Of a DNA stretch of 63,636 nucleotides, positions 43,083-51,599 are shown one piece after another. Where the stretch lies: positions 1 through 63,636 of the forward strand of contig DDEX01000014.1 in NCBI GenBank assembly GCA_002336845.1, read 5' to 3'. The notes beneath the pieces were generated by a model. It worked only from the letters and a program-made list of their open reading frames with translations, had not been told where the DNA came from and made no database searches. Made by a program: the position numbers and the translations under genes. Every line of letters starts with the position of its first letter. Positions within the stretch are counted from its first letter, which is position 1. The DNA comes from Rhodobacteraceae bacterium UBA1943. Its GTDB lineage: Bacteria > Pseudomonadota > Alphaproteobacteria > Rhodobacterales > Rhodobacteraceae.

Positions 43083-43664
43083 ATGACCGCACATAGCTTG
43101 AACGACATGAACTCGGCGACGCTGGCCGAAACCGCGCTGTCGCAGGCGCGCCTCACCGCGATGCCAAAGCCAGTAGGCCTGTGGAAAGGCTTTGCCATGC
43201 TGGCTACTGCGGTTGCGGTTGTTCTGGCCGGCGCCACCCCGATGCGCGCCGATGAGGACAGCGACAATCTGGCCAAGATCATCGTCGGCGGCCTGATCGT
43301 CGGTGCCATCGTCAACGACATGAAGCATCGTGACGGCGACCGCCCACGATATGACGACGAGTACTATGGCGGCGGGTACTACGGCAACGACGACTATTAC
43401 GGCGACAACCGCCACAAGGCGCGCGACCGGAATGACCGGCGCCGTATCCCCGACGACTGCGCCATCACCATCGACAGTCGCGACAGTGGCCGGGTGACGC
43501 TGTATGGCGGGCGCTGCCTGCGGGATTATGGTTTCCGTAACCTGCCCGACTGCGGCCGCTCGGTCCGCATCTACGGACAGCGCGACAAGCTGTTTTCGGC
43601 CCAGTGCCTGCGCCGTGCCGGCTTTGGCGGATCAAGACTGCCGCGCAGCAGCGACCACGACTAA
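43083..43664 (+). CDS. Exported Gly/Tyr-rich protein with Cys-containing repeats
   Basis: A 193-residue protein. A hydrophobic helix at 35-52 (MLATAVAVVLAGATPMRA) follows an unusually long ~34-residue N-terminal part, which the strong AGGAGGT before the ATG at 43083 supports as real. A Gly/Tyr/Asp-rich low-complexity stretch (DDEYYGGGYYGNDDYYGDN) and a basic segment follow. The C-terminal part has two short repeats (GRCLRDYGF, AQCLRRAGF) with an intervening PDCGRSV. It may be a cell-envelope protein; function unknown. Confidence 0.75.
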   Translation: MTAHSLNDMNSATLAETALSQARLTAMPKPVGLWKGFAMLATAVAVVLAGATPMRADEDSDNLAKIIVGGLIVGAIVNDMKHRDGDRPRYDDEYYGGGYYGNDDYYGDNRHKARDRNDRRRIPDDCAITIDSRDSGRVTLYGGRCLRDYGFRNLPDCGRSVRIYGQRDKLFSAQCLRRAGFGGSRLPRSSDHD

Positions 43665-43718
43665 GCCCCCCGGGTCGCGCTGCGCCGGGGCCGCGCAAGA
43701 GATGTTGCGGCCCCGTTG

Positions 43719-43752
43719 GGGGGTGAGGGAACAGGCGCCCTCACCCCCATTT
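43719..43752 (+). terminator. Terminator after the Gly/Tyr-rich protein gene
   Basis: A perfect 11-base stem (GGGGGTGAGGG / CCCTCACCCCC) with an eight-base loop, followed by ATTTTC. A second shorter hairpin (GGGGCCGC / GCGGCCCC) lies just before it at 43687-43714. Confidence 0.75.
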
Positions 43753-43797
43753 TCACATCCCCTTTTGTCGCGCCCCGTTTCGGGCTAGGCCAAGGCC

Positions 43798-44433
43798 ATG
43801 GCCAGACCGATCCCCGATTTCAGCTTTGAAGCCGTCGCCCTTGCGCGCGGCCTTTCGCCGATCTGCGGCGTGGATGAAGTGGGCCGCGGCCCGCTGGCCG
43901 GTCCCGTCACCGCCGCCGCTGTGATCCTTGATCCCGACAACATCCCCCCCGGCCTGTCGGATTCCAAAACCCTGACCCTGCGCCAACGCGAGACCCTGTT
44001 CAGCCAGATCGCCCAGAAGGCGCAGGTTTCCATCGCCCATGCCAGCGTGGACGAGATCGATGCGCTGAACATCCTGCGCGCCTCTCATCTGGCAATGGAG
44101 CGCGCGGTAGCGGGGCTTGGCGCGATTGGTCACGCGTTGATCGACGGCAATCTTCTGCCCTCCGGGCTGAAGACGCGGGCCGAAGCCATCGTCAGGGGCG
44201 ACGCCAGATGCCTCTCCATCGCGGCCGCCTCGATCATGGCCAAGGTGACGCGTGATCGCCTCATGGTGGATTTGGCGCAACAATACCCCGGCTATGGCTG
44301 GGAGAAGAACGCCGGATACCCCACCAGGGCCCATAAACAGGCGCTTCTAGATTTGGGGGTTACCCCCGTGCATAGACGGTCCTTCGCGCCCGTCCACAAG
44401 ATGTTGTATCAAGATAAATCTATAACCCCTTGA
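43798..44433 (+). CDS. rnhB: Ribonuclease HII
   Basis: A 211-residue endonuclease that removes RNA from RNA-DNA hybrids and single ribonucleotides. The acidic site is clear: GVDEVGRGPLAGPV near the start (Asp and Glu), DGNLLP (Asp) and the later ARCLSIAAASIMAKVTRDR block. The C-terminal YGWEKNAGYPTRAHKQAL is typical. The DNA methyltransferase gene follows 87 bases later, with promoter elements between. Confidence 0.96.
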   Translation: MARPIPDFSFEAVALARGLSPICGVDEVGRGPLAGPVTAAAVILDPDNIPPGLSDSKTLTLRQRETLFSQIAQKAQVSIAHASVDEIDALNILRASHLAMERAVAGLGAIGHALIDGNLLPSGLKTRAEAIVRGDARCLSIAAASIMAKVTRDRLMVDLAQQYPGYGWEKNAGYPTRAHKQALLDLGVTPVHRRSFAPVHKMLYQDKSITP

Positions 44434-44475
44434 TTCAAAAAAGAATTTGACGCCGAATCAGGTCTGAATCATCTT
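44432..44475 (+). promoter_or_regulatory. ccrM promoter with three GANTC sites
   Basis: GATTC (44432-44436), GAATC (44455-44459) and GAATC (44466-44470) are three target sites of the encoded enzyme within 39 bases. TTGACG (44447-44452) resembles a -35 hexamer, which puts two GANTC sites in the spacer. Methylation state could thus regulate transcription of ccrM, as described for the Caulobacter gene. Confidence 0.6.
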
Positions 44476-44520
44476 TTCGTCAACGAACGGCGCACAAAGC
44501 AGCCGTCAGACGAGGCAGAT

Positions 44521-45645
44521 ATGGCGACCAAGAATGCTCCGGCAAAGGCCTCTGGCCTGCCGCTGAACCAGATCATTGCGGGTGACTGCATCGAGGTGAT
44601 GAACAGCCTGCCCGCAGGCTCGGTTGACCTGATCTTCGCCGATCCGCCCTATAACCTGCAACTGAAGGGAGAGCTGCATCGCCCCGACAATTCCAAGGTT
44701 GATGCGGTCGATGACCATTGGGACCAGTTTTCCAGCTTTGCCGCCTATGACAAGTTCACGCGCGAGTGGCTGGCAGCCGCCAAGCGGCTGTTGAAACCAA
44801 ATGGCGCGATCTGGGTGATTGGCAGCTATCACAACATCTTCCGCGTCGGGGCCGCCCTGCAGGATCAGGGTTTCTGGATGCTGAACGACGTGGTGTGGCG
44901 CAAGTCGAACCCGATGCCGAACTTTCGTGGCAAACGGCTGACCAATGCCCATGAAACCCTGATCTGGGCCTCGCGCGATGAAAGCGCGAAATACACCTTC
45001 AACTATGAGGCGCTGAAAGAGCTGAATGACGGCGTGCAGATGCGGTCCGACTGGGTGATCCCGTTGTGTACCGGGCACGAACGGCTGAAGGATGAAAACG
45101 GCGACAAGGCCCATCCGACGCAAAAGCCCGAGGCGCTCTTGCACCGCGTTCTGGTCGCAACCACGAACCCCGGCGACGTTGTGCTGGACCCGTTCTTCGG
45201 CACCGGCACCACCGGAGCGGTTGCCAAGATGCTGGGCCGCGACTTCATCGGGATCGAGCGCGAGGAAAGCTATCGCCGCGCCGCCCATGCCCGGATCGAG
45301 CGTGTGCGCCGCTTTGACGCCTCGGCGCTTGAAATCACCGGATCGAAGCGGGCAGAACCGCGTGTTCCCTTTGGGGCCGTTGTCGAACGCGGCATGTTGC
45401 GCCCTGGTGAGGAGCTGTTCTCCATCGGCAATCGCTTCAAGGCCAAGGTGCGCGCCGATGGCACGCTGATCGGCAACGACGTGAAAGGCTCGATCCATCA
45501 GGTCGGCGCAGCGATGGAGGGCGCGCCCTCGTGCAATGGCTGGACCTACTGGCACTTCAAGCGCGATGGCAAGATGGTGCCGATCGACCTTTTGCGCCAG
45601 CAGATCCGCGCCGAGATGGAGGCCGATCAGGGCCGCCCGCACTGA
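44521..45645 (+). CDS. ccrM: CcrM-type DNA adenine-N6 methyltransferase (GANTC)
   Basis: A 374-residue cell-cycle methyltransferase. The catalytic motif DPPY is at 41-44 (IFADPPYNLQLKGE) and the SAM motif is DPFFGTGTTGA, in the beta class order. A C-terminal extension of ~100 residues (SIGNRFKAKVRADGTLIG to GWTYWHFKRDGKMVPID) is the CcrM-specific domain, absent from shorter HinfI-like enzymes. It methylates adenine in GANTC after replication. No restriction enzyme lies nearby, so it is a solitary methylase. Confidence 0.95.
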   Translation: MATKNAPAKASGLPLNQIIAGDCIEVMNSLPAGSVDLIFADPPYNLQLKGELHRPDNSKVDAVDDHWDQFSSFAAYDKFTREWLAAAKRLLKPNGAIWVIGSYHNIFRVGAALQDQGFWMLNDVVWRKSNPMPNFRGKRLTNAHETLIWASRDESAKYTFNYEALKELNDGVQMRSDWVIPLCTGHERLKDENGDKAHPTQKPEALLHRVLVATTNPGDVVLDPFFGTGTTGAVAKMLGRDFIGIEREESYRRAAHARIERVRRFDASALEITGSKRAEPRVPFGAVVERGMLRPGEELFSIGNRFKAKVRADGTLIGNDVKGSIHQVGAAMEGAPSCNGWTYWHFKRDGKMVPIDLLRQQIRAEMEADQGRPH

Positions 45646-45695
45646 CCATACGACATTCCCGAACGCCTGTGCCGTGGTCCGCCTGCGGCACACCT

Positions 45696-45725
45696 CCCCG
45701 CCATGTCCGCATGGCGGGGCTTTTT
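45696..45725 (+). terminator. Terminator after ccrM
   Basis: A perfect 10-base stem CCCCGCCATG / CATGGCGGGG with a TCCG loop, followed by CTTTTTCC. It separates ccrM from the methyltransferase gene. Confidence 0.92.
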
Positions 45726-45793
45726 CCTTTGGCCTAGCATGACCCTATTGTTTTGTGATTCTGCCTTCCAACTCACGGCGCGCCGAGGTTGCG

Positions 45794-46882
45794 ATGTTTT
45801 CCACCGACCCCGAGATTTATGGCGCAGGGCTTGACCTGCGCAGCGCGGCAACCCGCATTGAGGCGGAGCTTTCCCGGCGGGTCGCGTTATTGGGGCGCGA
45901 GATTTGCCCGCCTTTCCTTGCCAAGCGCCGCCGCGCCATTATCGACGCGCTGTCCGACGCCCAGGATCAGGCGACCCGGTTGGGCCAGATCACGGCACGC
46001 TACTTTGTCGAAACCCGCGATCCCTTTGTCGCCCAACTCGATTTCCTGCGCCGCGCGCGCCATCTGACGCTGTGGCACGATTGCACCGCACGGCTGGAGC
46101 AGGTGATACGGCAACGCGCCCGTCCCCTGCTGCCTGACACACAGGCCGATCCGGCGTTGGAACGGCTGTTCGAACATCTGCACCTCGCGCTGTCGCCCGC
46201 CGCCCCTGCCCTGCTGCAAGACGGTCGGCATGGCGACATTCCCCTGCCAATGGGCCAGTTCCTGCACCTGATCCGCGCGGCCGGGCGGCTTTTGCGCGCG
46301 ATGGACCGGCCAGAGCCCTGGTCGTTTCTTGATGTCGGTTGCGGGTTGGGCCTTAAGCTTCTGGCCGCACAAGAGATGTTCGACCGTCTGGAAGGGATCG
46401 AGATCACCCCGGCCACCGCCCGCCGCGCCAAAACCCTGTTGTCAGCGGCGCGGCGCAACAGGGTTGCGGCCGAGGCGACGCCGACCCCGTGGCTGACCGG
46501 CACACTGCCCCGCGCGACGACCAGCATCCATTGTGGCGATGCACTGGACTTTGACGATTACGGCATGTTTGACGTGATCTATGCCTACCGCCCCATTGCC
46601 GATGCCCTGCCACGCCATCGGCTGGAGCGGCGCATCGTCGAACAGGCCCGCCCCGGCACGCTATTGATCCTGCCCTATCCCGATGCCGAAGCGCCGGGCT
46701 GCGCAGCACTTGCCCCCGGCCTCTACTGGAAACCGGCTCCCGGATTCACCGCTGCGGCGCTGATCCGGCGCGCCGGCCATATCGGTCCTCAGCGCGTCAT
46801 GCCGGTGGCCGAACGCCATGGCGACGAAGGATTTGTCGCGCCTTTGGTGGATGCCCTGCGGCATTGGGGCCATATGCCCTGA
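45794..46882 (+). CDS. Class I SAM-dependent methyltransferase-like protein
   Basis: A 362-residue protein. An N-terminal helical part of ~180 residues (EAELSRRVALLGREICPPFL, then RRRAIIDALSDAQDQATRLG) has no known match. The SAM-binding motif FLDVGCGLGLKLL begins around residue 183, followed by GIEITPATARRAKTLL and the acidic GDALDFDDYGMFDVIYAY. The substrate is unknown. The ATG at 45794 follows GAGGTTGCG. The stop codon directly abuts that of alkB on the other strand. Confidence 0.7.
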   Translation: MFSTDPEIYGAGLDLRSAATRIEAELSRRVALLGREICPPFLAKRRRAIIDALSDAQDQATRLGQITARYFVETRDPFVAQLDFLRRARHLTLWHDCTARLEQVIRQRARPLLPDTQADPALERLFEHLHLALSPAAPALLQDGRHGDIPLPMGQFLHLIRAAGRLLRAMDRPEPWSFLDVGCGLGLKLLAAQEMFDRLEGIEITPATARRAKTLLSAARRNRVAAEATPTPWLTGTLPRATTSIHCGDALDFDDYGMFDVIYAYRPIADALPRHRLERRIVEQARPGTLLILPYPDAEAPGCAALAPGLYWKPAPGFTAAALIRRAGHIGPQRVMPVAERHGDEGFVAPLVDALRHWGHMP

Positions 46883-48013
46883 TCAGGGTGCGCCCTTTGG
46901 CATCGGGTTCATCGCCTTGTTGTAGGGCTTCCAGTCAGTCACATCGGGATAGAACTGCCGCCGCCACGCCTTGACGCGGCGGTTCATCACCCGCTTCCAC
47001 AGCGGCGGAATCATCGCCGCCGCGCTCATCAACGGATAGCCATAGGGCAGTTGTGGCGCGTCTTGCTCTTCATAGGTCTGCAACAGCGGAAACCGGCGGT
47101 CGGGCTTGTAATGATGATCCGAATGGCGCTGAAGGTTGATGAGCAACCAGTTCGATGCCTTATGCGCCGCGTTCCAGCTATGGCGCGGCAGAACATGCTC
47201 GTACCTGCCCTCGCCCAGATATCTCCGGGTCAGGCCGTAATGCTCGACATAATTCACCAGCTCCAACTGCCAGACCGCCACGAAAGCCTGCCAGACGAAC
47301 AGCCCCAGCCCCAGCCAGCCGCCCAATGCCCAAGCCAGCCCCAGCATGGCCACTTGCAGCACAGCATAGCGCCAGAACGGATTGCTGCGGTGCCACCACG
47401 GCAGGCCGCGCCGCGCCAGCATTGCCGCCTCGGCGCGAAAGGCCGATTGCGGACAACGCCACAGCACGCGCGGGAAAAAGCGGTGGAAACCTTCATTGTA
47501 GCGCGCCGTCACCGCATCGCGCGGGGTGGCGACATAAAGGTGATGCACCCGCAGATGCTCGGTACGAAAATGGCTGTAAAGGACCATGGCCAGCAGCAGG
47601 TCGCCCATCCATCGCTCGACCACGCTTTTCTGGTGCATCAGCTCATGCGCATAATTGATGCCGATGGTGCCAGAGGCCACCCCCATGCCGAAGAACAGCA
47701 CCAGCCGCTCGGCCCGGCCCAGATGCGCGGCCTGCGGCACATACCAGACCAGCCAGAACAACAGCGCCGCCTGCACCGGAAACCAGATCAGCGTGATCAG
47801 GCGATACCAGACCAACTCTTCCTCGGGCGTCGCCGGATCGGCATTTTCGCGATTCATCCCAAGCGCGGCATCCAGCAGCGAAAACAGGACCCAACCGTAA
47901 AGCGGCAGCAGTAGCACCGTCCAACCGCCCGCCAGCGCCCCCAGCACCGCCAGGGGCACCACCCCCAGCGAAGCCCAGAACGGCAACGCATCCCTGATCC
48001 GCCGACCCGTCAT
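46883..48013 (-). CDS. alkB: Alkane 1-monooxygenase (AlkB-like)
   Basis: A 376-residue membrane di-iron hydroxylase that oxidises terminal methyl groups of alkanes. The eight-His signature is complete: HELMH (123-127), EHLRVHH (152-158), NYVEHYG (254-260) and LQRHSDHH (294-301). Several transmembrane segments lie between. It needs rubredoxin and a reductase; neither is adjacent, though an FAD reductase lies about 10 kb away. The start overlaps the stop of mutY by 4 bases, an odd pairing with a repair gene. Confidence 0.92.
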   Translation of the reverse strand: MTGRRIRDALPFWASLGVVPLAVLGALAGGWTVLLLPLYGWVLFSLLDAALGMNRENADPATPEEELVWYRLITLIWFPVQAALLFWLVWYVPQAAHLGRAERLVLFFGMGVASGTIGINYAHELMHQKSVVERWMGDLLLAMVLYSHFRTEHLRVHHLYVATPRDAVTARYNEGFHRFFPRVLWRCPQSAFRAEAAMLARRGLPWWHRSNPFWRYAVLQVAMLGLAWALGGWLGLGLFVWQAFVAVWQLELVNYVEHYGLTRRYLGEGRYEHVLPRHSWNAAHKASNWLLINLQRHSDHHYKPDRRFPLLQTYEEQDAPQLPYGYPLMSAAAMIPPLWKRVMNRRVKAWRRQFYPDVTDWKPYNKAMNPMPKGAP

Positions 48014-49155
48014 TGCACTTTGCCCTTTGTGCTGCCCGCCCCGGCTTCGACTTGACGCAAATGCCCCGCGGCGGGGCGGGGGTGTGAAACCCCCGCTGCC
48101 ACGGCTAGGTCATATGCCTTGCGCATCAATGTGGGCAGGTCCGTCGGATGAAACGCAGGCATTGTCATCCACTCTCCGCGTTTTGGCGCGGCCTCACTGT
48201 CGGCCACCGCGACCGACAGGATCAGATGGAAGTGGGTAAAGGTGTGGCGCACCTCACCCACAACCTGCCAGTCGGCGGACAGCGGGGCATCGCTGCCCTT
48301 GCCGTCCCAGCCGTCGCCGGGAAAACCCAGCATCCCGCCCAAAAGGCCCTTGTCCGCCCGCCGCTCCAGCACCAGCGCCCCATCGGGCCGCCGCGCGACC
48401 CAGACGGTTCCCTGCCGGGTAGGTTTGGCCGCCTTGGCCGCCTTTCTGGGCAGATCGGCGGCAAGGCCCGCCTTGCGCCCCGTGCAAAATGCCATCACCG
48501 GGCAAATGCCGCAGGCCGGTTTGCGCGGCGTGCAGATCGTAGCACCCAGATCCATCATCGCCTGCGCATGATCGCCGGGCCTGTCATTGGGGGTAAGCCG
48601 CCCCGCCAGACGGGTAAGTTCCGGCTTGGCCCCTGGCAGCGGGGTTTCAACCGCGAACAGCCGCGCCACTACCCGCTCCACATTGCCATCAACCACCACT
48701 GCGGGCCTATCAAATGCAATCGCGGCCACAGCGGCGGCTGTATAGGGGCCGATGCCGGGCAAGGCACGCAACCCGTCCACCGTATCCGGGAACCGCCCGG
48801 CATGGTCGTGAGCCACAGCCCGCGCGCAGGCCAACAGGTTGCGCGCCCGGGCATAATAGCCAAGCCCCGCCCATTCCCCCATCACCACCGCATCAGGGGC
48901 CGACGCCAGATCCTCGACCCTGGGCCACAATTCGGTGAACCGGCGAAAATAGGCGCGCACAGCGGCGACGGTTGTCTGCTGCAACATCACCTCGGACAGC
49001 CAGACCCGATAGGGATCGGGCCGCACGCCCCTGGCCCGATCCGCCGGACCAACCCGCCACGGCATCTCGCGCGCATGGGCCTCATACCAGTCCAGCAAGG
49101 CCGCAGCCGCCGCGCCCGGATTGACCCCGGATATATCCGTCGCCGCTTCGGCCAT
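48010..49155 (-). CDS. mutY: A/G-specific adenine glycosylase
   Basis: A 381-residue repair enzyme that removes adenine opposite 8-oxoguanine. It has LSEVMLQQTTVAAV with the catalytic Glu, the helix-hairpin-helix LPGIGPYTAAAVAAIAF, the VVDGNVERV segment with the catalytic Asp, and the 4Fe-4S cysteines CTPRKPACGICPVMAFC with 6-2-5 spacing. A NUDIX-like C-terminal domain follows. The ATG at 49155 is chosen; a TTG at 49173 is possible. The C-terminal part is encoded by a palindromic repeat (48076-48096). It overlaps alkB by 4 bases. Confidence 0.94.
   Translation of the reverse strand: MAEAATDISGVNPGAAAAALLDWYEAHAREMPWRVGPADRARGVRPDPYRVWLSEVMLQQTTVAAVRAYFRRFTELWPRVEDLASAPDAVVMGEWAGLGYYARARNLLACARAVAHDHAGRFPDTVDGLRALPGIGPYTAAAVAAIAFDRPAVVVDGNVERVVARLFAVETPLPGAKPELTRLAGRLTPNDRPGDHAQAMMDLGATICTPRKPACGICPVMAFCTGRKAGLAADLPRKAAKAAKPTRQGTVWVARRPDGALVLERRADKGLLGGMLGFPGDGWDGKGSDAPLSADWQVVGEVRHTFTHFHLILSVAVADSEAAPKRGEWMTMPAFHPTDLPTLMRKAYDLAVAAGVSHPRPAAGHLRQVEAGAGSTKGKVQ
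48076..48096. repeat. Palindromic repeat inside the 3' end of mutY
   Basis: Stem GCGGGGGT / ACCCCCGC around GTGAA. On the minus strand the core reads GGGGGTTTCACACCCCC, identical to that at 27211-27227. Here it encodes part of the segment AAGVSHPRPAAG of MutY, so an intergenic-type element lies in the reading frame. Confidence 0.7.
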
Positions 49156-49255
49156 CACTTCGGCGTCACGCAATCTTTATTCCTTTCCGCCACCCTGACC
49201 GCTGGCCCTATCCGCCTCTGCCCGCGTAAGATAGCGTCAAGCAAAGCAGGAACCA

Positions 49256-49789
49256 GTGGCCAAATCACCGCCCCCCCATTCCCCGTTCCGTCGGGAACGC
49301 GGCTTTGAACCCGCCTCGCGCCTTCTGGCCGAGCGGATTCGCACGGCCGGGGAATCGCGTGGCTTTGCCGTTGCGCGCCTCTTGACACAATGGCCCGAGA
49401 TTGCGGGCGAAGATCTGGCCCGCATCACCCGGCCGGTCAAGATTTCCTATGGCCGCGAAGGCTTTGGCGCCACGCTGACCCTGCTGACCACGGGCGCCGT
49501 CGCCCCCATGGTCGAGATGCGCAAGGATCACCTGCGCGAAAGGGTCAACGCCGTCTATGGCTATTCCGCCATCGCCCGCATTCATCTGACCCAAACCGCT
49601 GGCACCGGCTTTGCCGAGGGGCAGGCGCAATTCGCCCATGCCCCAAAGGCGCCCGCAGCGCCCGATCCGGCCATTCTCACCAAAGCCACCGAAACCGCCG
49701 CCGACATCAAGGACGAAGGCCTGCGCGCCGCCCTTGAACTTCTGGCACGCAATGTCTTAACTCGCCGCAACCCTAAGGAAGGCGCATGA
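49256..49789 (+). CDS. DUF721 (DciA-like) protein
   Basis: A 177-residue protein beginning at GTG. The DUF721 part (about 20-110) has LLAERIRTAGESRGFAVARL and WPEIAGEDLARITRPVKI, as in DciA, the helicase loader of bacteria without DnaC. A Pro/Ala-rich C-terminus follows. Placed divergently from mutY and before dsbA, the usual Rhodobacterales arrangement. The stop overlaps the dsbA start by 4 bases. The replication role is inferred from the family. Confidence 0.85.
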   Translation: MAKSPPPHSPFRRERGFEPASRLLAERIRTAGESRGFAVARLLTQWPEIAGEDLARITRPVKISYGREGFGATLTLLTTGAVAPMVEMRKDHLRERVNAVYGYSAIARIHLTQTAGTGFAEGQAQFAHAPKAPAAPDPAILTKATETAADIKDEGLRAALELLARNVLTRRNPKEGA

Positions 49790-50436
49790 GCATGAACTTC
49801 AAGACCGGCCTGACCGCAATTGCCATGACGATTGGCCTTGGCTTTACGGCAGCCCCCCTGCTGGCCCAGACTGCAACCACCCCGGCCCCGGCCACGACCG
49901 CACCGGCCCCTGCGGTCGGCGACATCTCGATCGGCAATGCTGATGCCAAGGTGAAGATCGTCGAGTACGCCTCGTTCACCTGCCCGCATTGCGCCGATTT
50001 CCATGAATGGAACTGGGCCAAGCTGAAGGCCGACTACATCGACACCGGGAAGGTGCAGTTCACCCTGCGTGAGGTCTATTTCGACCGCTACGGCCTGTGG
50101 GCCGCGATGATGGCGCGCTGCGGCGGCGAGATGCGCTATTATGGCATCGTCGATATCCTTTACGACACGCAGCGCGAATGGGCCGCGTCGGAAGATCCCA
50201 ATGTCGTGGTCGGCAACCTGAAGAAGATCGGCCGCACCGCCGGCATGGACGACGCCGCCCTGGATGTCTGCATGAAGGATGGCGCCACGGCAGAGGCGCT
50301 GGTCAAGCAGTTCGAAACCAACTTCAAGGCCGACGGGGTGGAAGGCACGCCCACCATCTTCATCAACGGCGTCAAGCATTCGAACATGCAATACGACGAG
50401 CTGAAAGGTCTGCTGGACGCGGAACTGGCCAAGTGA
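49786..50436 (+). CDS. DsbA-family thiol:disulfide oxidoreductase
   Basis: A 216-residue exported protein. The signal peptide (LTAIAMTIGLGFTAAPLLAQ) is followed by an Ala/Pro/Thr linker and a thioredoxin fold with the CPHC active site (Cys66, Cys69) and the cis-Pro loop EGTPTIFINGV. It should oxidise or isomerise disulfides of periplasmic proteins. It is coupled to the DUF721 gene, and its stop overlaps the GTG of the CoA transferase gene (GTGA). Confidence 0.92.
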   Translation: MSMNFKTGLTAIAMTIGLGFTAAPLLAQTATTPAPATTAPAPAVGDISIGNADAKVKIVEYASFTCPHCADFHEWNWAKLKADYIDTGKVQFTLREVYFDRYGLWAAMMARCGGEMRYYGIVDILYDTQREWAASEDPNVVVGNLKKIGRTAGMDDAALDVCMKDGATAEALVKQFETNFKADGVEGTPTIFINGVKHSNMQYDELKGLLDAELAK

Positions 50437-51554
50437 CGACCACGCCCCTGCATGGCCTGAAGGTCGTCGAACTGGCGCGGATTCTGGCCGGCCCCTGGGC
50501 CGGTCAGACCCTGGCCGATCTGGGCGCCGATGTCCTCAAGGTTGAGGCACCGGAAGGTGATGACACCCGCCGCTGGGGGCCCCCTTTCATTGATCACGAT
50601 GGCGAGCGGTCTGCCGCCTATTTCCACGCCACCAACCGGGGCAAGCGCAGCATCACCTGCGATTTCCGCACGCCCGAGGGGCAGGAAACCGTCCGCCGTC
50701 TGGTGGCCGACGCCGATGTGGTGATCGAGAATTTCAAGGTTGGCGGGCTGGCCAAATACGGGCTGGACTGGGAGTCCCTGCGCAAGATTAACCCCAGGCT
50801 GATCTATTGCTCGATCACCGGCTTTGGCCAGACCGGGCCTTATGCCCACCGTGCCGGATATGACTTCATCATCCAAGGCATGGCCGGGATCATGAGCGTC
50901 ACCGGCGAGCCGGACGGCCAGCCGCAAAAGGCGGGCGTCGCGGTGGCCGATATCTTTACCGGCATCTATGCCACCACCGCCATTCTGGCCGCCCTGCACC
51001 AGCGAGAGCGCACCGGCCAGGGCGAGCGGATCGACATGGCACTGATGGATGTGGCCGTGGCGATCATGGCCAATCAGTCGATGAACTATCTGGCAACCGG
51101 GGTTTCGCCGGTCAAGCTGGGCAATGCCCACCCGAACCTTGCGCCCTATGCGGTATTCGACTGCGCGGATGGCTGGATCATCCTCGCCACCGGCAATGAC
51201 GGACAATATCAGCGGCTTTGCGATATTCTGGGGCTAACGTCCCTGGCCAGCGACCCGCGTTTTCTGACCAACGCCGACCGGGTAGCCAACCGCGCCACAC
51301 TGACCGTTCTTCTGACCGAAGTCACCCGGCGCTGGACCAAGGCCGACCTTTTGGCCGCCTGTGAGGGTCAGGGCGTTCCCGCCGGGCCGATCAACAATAT
51401 GGCAGAGGTTTTCGCCGACCCACAGGTCATTGCGCGCGGAATGCAGATTGCCCCTGACGGCGTGCCCGGAGTGCGCACCCCGATTACCTTTGGCAGCGCC
51501 AGCCTGTCGCTGGATCAGCCCTCGCCCCGGCTGGGCCAGAACGATCCGGGCTGA
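50433..51554 (+). CDS. CaiB/BaiF family CoA transferase
   Basis: A 373-residue type III CoA transferase. It starts LHGLKVVELARILAGPWAGQ and has VENFKVGGLAKYGLD, the catalytic Asp region IDMALMDVAVA, and NLAPYAVFDCADGWIILATG. These enzymes move CoA between acyl acids such as carnitine, formate/oxalate or aromatic acids; the pair is unknown. It begins with GTG overlapping the dsbA stop, an unexpected coupling with a periplasmic enzyme. Confidence 0.92.
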   Translation: MTTTPLHGLKVVELARILAGPWAGQTLADLGADVLKVEAPEGDDTRRWGPPFIDHDGERSAAYFHATNRGKRSITCDFRTPEGQETVRRLVADADVVIENFKVGGLAKYGLDWESLRKINPRLIYCSITGFGQTGPYAHRAGYDFIIQGMAGIMSVTGEPDGQPQKAGVAVADIFTGIYATTAILAALHQRERTGQGERIDMALMDVAVAIMANQSMNYLATGVSPVKLGNAHPNLAPYAVFDCADGWIILATGNDGQYQRLCDILGLTSLASDPRFLTNADRVANRATLTVLLTEVTRRWTKADLLAACEGQGVPAGPINNMAEVFADPQVIARGMQIAPDGVPGVRTPITFGSASLSLDQPSPRLGQNDPG

Positions 51555-51599
51555 CAGGCTGGTGCGCTTTCCATTTATGTGAAGGGAAAGCCGCCTATC

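Noticed and set aside
44521..45645. A restriction-modification system around the GANTC methyltransferase
   Set aside because: No endonuclease gene is adjacent, and the C-terminal extension is that of solitary CcrM.
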